From UBA2428 sp002343545 (GTDB taxonomy: Bacteria > Bdellovibrionota > UBA2428), in the NCBI GenBank assembly GCA_937952285.1, contig CALFZE010000095.1, positions 1-38,793 on the forward strand: a stretch of DNA of 38,793 nucleotides. The letters are read 5' to 3'. Made by a program: the position numbers and the translations under genes. Positions 36,824 through 38,793 of the stretch are shown piece after piece (position 1 is the stretch's first letter; each line of letters begins with the position of its first letter). The notes under the pieces were generated by a model. It was not told the origin of the DNA. It was given only the letters and a program-made list of their open reading frames with translations, and ran no database searches.

Positions 36824-38416
36824 ATGATCAAATGGGAAGAGTTCGAGCATATCCACGTTGTCCGCAAGATCCGCGAGGTCGTGGGCAACTGGTTCCAAGT
36901 CGACATCCTCTTCGTGGATGACCAAGGACGCCTGAAGAACTTCGAGAAGGGGCAGAAACGCCTCTGGTCGAACACCTTGCTGGCGAACACGGTCAACACC
37001 GAGGCGGGCTACGACTACTTGGCCCAGGTCATCGAGCGCGAGAACGCCCACCTCGTGCGCGCCGACGTCAAGCACCACGAGTTCGAGTTCATGCCCGGTT
37101 GCCACGGCATGGCCTTCCCGATCGTCGTGGACTCCGAGTACGTGGGCGCGGTCGTGGCGCTCTGCTACCACAAGGCGCCCTCGCCGCAGGTCGACCCGCG
37201 CTTCGTTACGCAGTGCGAGGCCTTCCGCCTTTCGCCCTCGGACGCGGAGAAGGCGTGGCGCGCGATCAAGCACGTGCAGCCCCAAGAGACGACCTACTTC
37301 CGCGAACTGACGGATCTCGTCGCGCAAGAAATCGTGACCCTGCACAAAGAGATCTCGACGCGCGAGACGCGCATCCAGGAGCTGAACAACCAGCTCGGCG
37401 GCCGCTTCCGCTACGACCAGATGATCGGTAAGTCCAAGCCGATGCAGGACGTCTACAACCTGCTCGACAAGATCTCGAGCTCCGAGTCGACGGTCATGAT
37501 CCAAGGCGAGAACGGGACCGGTAAGGAACTCATCGCCAAGTCCATCCACTACAGCAGCCCGCGCAAGGATCGCGTTTTCTTGCCGATCAACTGCGCGGCC
37601 TTCAACGACAACTTGCTCGAGTCCGAACTCTTCGGCCACATGAAGGGTTCCTTCACGGGCGCCGTCAAGGACCGCAAGGGTTACTTCGAGCTCGCCGACG
37701 GCGGCACCTTGTTCATGGACGAAATCGGGGACATCAGCCCGGCCATGCAGGTCAAGCTCCTGCGCGTCCTGCAGGACGGCAGCTTCTCTCCCGTCGGTTC
37801 GACCGACGTGAAGAAAACGAAAGTGCGCATCGTCGCCGCGACGAACCGCGACCTCAAGTCGATGGTCGAGGAAGGCAGCTTCCGCCAAGACTTGTACTTC
37901 CGCCTGAACGTCATCAACGTGCAGGTTCCGCCGCTGCGCGACCGCAAGGAAGACCTCATGCTCCTCTCGGACCACTTTCTGGCGAAGACCGCGAAGGACA
38001 AGGGCCTCGAGCCGCGCATCCTCACGAAGCGCGCGATGGAGAAGATGTTCGACTACCACTGGCCGGGTAACATCCGGGAACTCGAGAACGAGATGGAGCG
38101 CGTGACGGTCCTCGCAGGCGCGGAGACGCGCATCACGGCCGAGATGCTCTCGCCGCGCATCCGCGAAGCGACGGATCGTCCGAAGGTCCAGGGCACGCGT
38201 CTCTCCGGCAAGTTGAAGGACGCGCTCGAGGAGCTCGAGCGCGCGATGATCCGCGAGGGTCTCCGCCGCACGGGCTGGAACAAGTCGCGGCTCGCGAAGG
38301 AGCTCGGCATCTCGCGTGCGGGTCTCATCATGAAGGTCGAGAAGTACGGCCTCGACAAGCGCCGTCTCGCCCGCGAGGGCGGCGGTCCGCTCGGCTCGAC
38401 GGGCACGGACGACTAA
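36824..38416 (+). CDS. Sigma-54-dependent activator with PocR-like sensor domain
   Basis: 530 residues from ATG 36824, with AGGAGG upstream. The N-terminal ~165 residues resemble a PocR sensory domain: VGNWFQVDILFVDDQGRL, and MPGCHGMAFPIVVDSEYVGAVV as the ligand-pocket loop, with only some of the cysteines found in other members. The AAA+ domain has Walker A GENGTGKE at residue 228, the sigma-54 contact GSFTGA at 275-280, and LFMDEIG as Walker B. The C-terminus has a Fis-type helix-turn-helix (NKSRLAKELGISRAGL). It has no receiver domain, so it likely senses a small molecule directly. Target genes are unknown. Confidence 0.93.
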   Translation: MIKWEEFEHIHVVRKIREVVGNWFQVDILFVDDQGRLKNFEKGQKRLWSNTLLANTVNTEAGYDYLAQVIERENAHLVRADVKHHEFEFMPGCHGMAFPIVVDSEYVGAVVALCYHKAPSPQVDPRFVTQCEAFRLSPSDAEKAWRAIKHVQPQETTYFRELTDLVAQEIVTLHKEISTRETRIQELNNQLGGRFRYDQMIGKSKPMQDVYNLLDKISSSESTVMIQGENGTGKELIAKSIHYSSPRKDRVFLPINCAAFNDNLLESELFGHMKGSFTGAVKDRKGYFELADGGTLFMDEIGDISPAMQVKLLRVLQDGSFSPVGSTDVKKTKVRIVAATNRDLKSMVEEGSFRQDLYFRLNVINVQVPPLRDRKEDLMLLSDHFLAKTAKDKGLEPRILTKRAMEKMFDYHWPGNIRELENEMERVTVLAGAETRITAEMLSPRIREATDRPKVQGTRLSGKLKDALEELERAMIREGLRRTGWNKSRLAKELGISRAGLIMKVEKYGLDKRRLAREGGGPLGSTGTDD

Positions 38417-38435
38417 AGGGTTTTCGTCGACGAGG

Positions 38436-38476
38436 CAAAACGCCCGCGCCCGTCGAAAGACGGCGCGGGCGTTTTG
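38436..38476. terminator. Intrinsic terminator after the sigma-54 activator
   Basis: A G/C-rich stem (38436-38454 and 38459-38476, loop GAAA, one bulged C) has CAAAACGCC on the left and GGCGTTTTG on the right. It starts 19 bases after the stop codon. Confidence 0.85.
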
Positions 38477-38696
38477 CGTTTCGCGCGTCGTCGGCCGGCC
38501 GCGTGAAAAAAGACGTCGGGATCCCGGCGGTCCTCCTGACGCGTGCCGCGTTGCTTGTGCTGCGTTGGGCGCGGTGCGCGAAACGCTTTCGTGTGACACC
38601 TAAATTTTAAAATGCGCAAGCGTGTTCCGGGCTTATCGGTTTTTGCTGCTCTGCGGAAAAAACCTAAAAATATCTTGCGTATGAGCTGGCACCTTT

Positions 38697-38725
38697 TTGA
38701 CTTCGCAAATGCTTGCCCTTACTTT
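38697..38725 (+). promoter_or_regulatory. Candidate sigma-70 promoter of the last gene
   Basis: TTGACT (38697-38702) and TACTTT (38720-38725) are spaced by 17 bases. GGAGG then precedes the ATG at 38750. The surrounding 38590-38740 is more AT-rich than the rest of the window. Confidence 0.45.
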
Positions 38726-38749
38726 CAGGTCTTGGAGGTACTGCATAAC

Positions 38750-38793
38750 ATGATCAACAAAACGAAAGCTCTCGCACTTGCTCTTTCCATGGC
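38750..38793 (+). CDS. Start of a secreted protein gene, cut by the window end
   Basis: ATG at 38750, with GGAGG at a usual distance, opens a frame reading MINKTKALALALSMA, the start of a signal peptide. Only 14 full codons are visible, so nothing can be said about function. Confidence 0.65.
   Translation, partial: MINKTKALALALSM

Noticed and set aside
36611..38599. Upstream extension of the secreted protein gene ending at 35825.
   Set aside because: The extension is antisense to the sigma-54 activator and has no signal peptide; the real start is the ATG at 36610, followed by a clear signal sequence.
38687..38706. TGGCAC near a TTGAC as a sigma-54 promoter.
   Set aside because: The GG to GC spacing does not give the required 10 bases, so the -24/-12 pattern fails; a sigma-70 reading fits better.
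1..38793. CRISPR array, insertion sequence or prophage.
   Set aside because: No regularly spaced direct repeats, transposase, integrase or phage structural genes were seen.

Overview
The window is GC-rich chromosomal DNA from a Gram-negative, didermic bacterium. It carries lipid A and inner-core LPS genes, several lipoproteins with lipoboxes, and outer-membrane-type beta-barrel proteins ending in an aromatic residue. A TIGR02147-family regulator and a secreted protein starting its mature part with a GGGGDIVNNGGG-like stretch point to the Bdellovibrionota/Oligoflexia or a nearby 'delta-like' lineage. This placement is an inference from family content. No mobile element, phage, tRNA, rRNA or CRISPR array was seen; the gene content looks like stable chromosome.

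Layout. 1-4465 (all minus): a PA14-like lipoprotein cut by the window start; an operon of a TIGR02147 regulator plus two paralogous envelope proteins; and a small secreted protein. 4466-4779: a gene-free divergent region with three stacked hairpins. 4780-8525 (plus): DUF444 (YeaH/YhbH), SpoVR and the membrane protease HtpX. 8607-15515: an envelope cluster of LpxH and MsbA (minus, overlapping), a GT9 heptosyltransferase-like gene (plus), two GT2 glycosyltransferases (minus, overlapping), the heptose kinase HldA and a small membrane protein (plus). 15580-24527 (plus): a secreted membrane-anchored protein, a TPR lipoprotein, a DUF4292/LolB-like lipoprotein, a fused dipeptide/oligopeptide ABC ATPase, a GxGYxYP-family secreted protein and an Ala/Pro-rich secreted protein. 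24563-28090 (minus): a PilZ protein with a histone-H1-like tail, then three overlapping genes for secreted or anchored proteins, one with an HEHGH motif. 28157-33557 (plus): an NFACT (RqcH-like) protein and MutS2, then class II fructose-1,6-bisphosphatase GlpX and a small beta-barrel protein. 33645-38416: a His-rich lipoprotein (minus), an orphan histidine kinase (plus), a secreted protein (minus) and a PocR-like/sigma-54 activator (plus). The window ends at the start of a secreted protein gene (38750).

The most notable non-coding signals are these. (1) Three copies (4623-4696, 8529-8606, 31948-32025) of a long palindrome whose arms differ between copies yet stay complementary within each copy, all with a conserved inner GCGTCA-N2-TRACGC palindrome. 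(2) A different inverted-repeat element at 12231-12350. (3) Recurrent promoter-like -10 hexamers 6-8 bases before start codons that lack a Shine-Dalgarno sequence, suggesting frequent leaderless mRNAs. (4) A GTTACC/GGTAAC palindrome at the promoter of the TIGR02147 operon. Among proteins, the NFACT-MutS2 pair (a possible ribosome quality-control operon), the PilZ/H1-like fusion and the uncharacterised three-gene secreted HEHGH operon deserve most attention.
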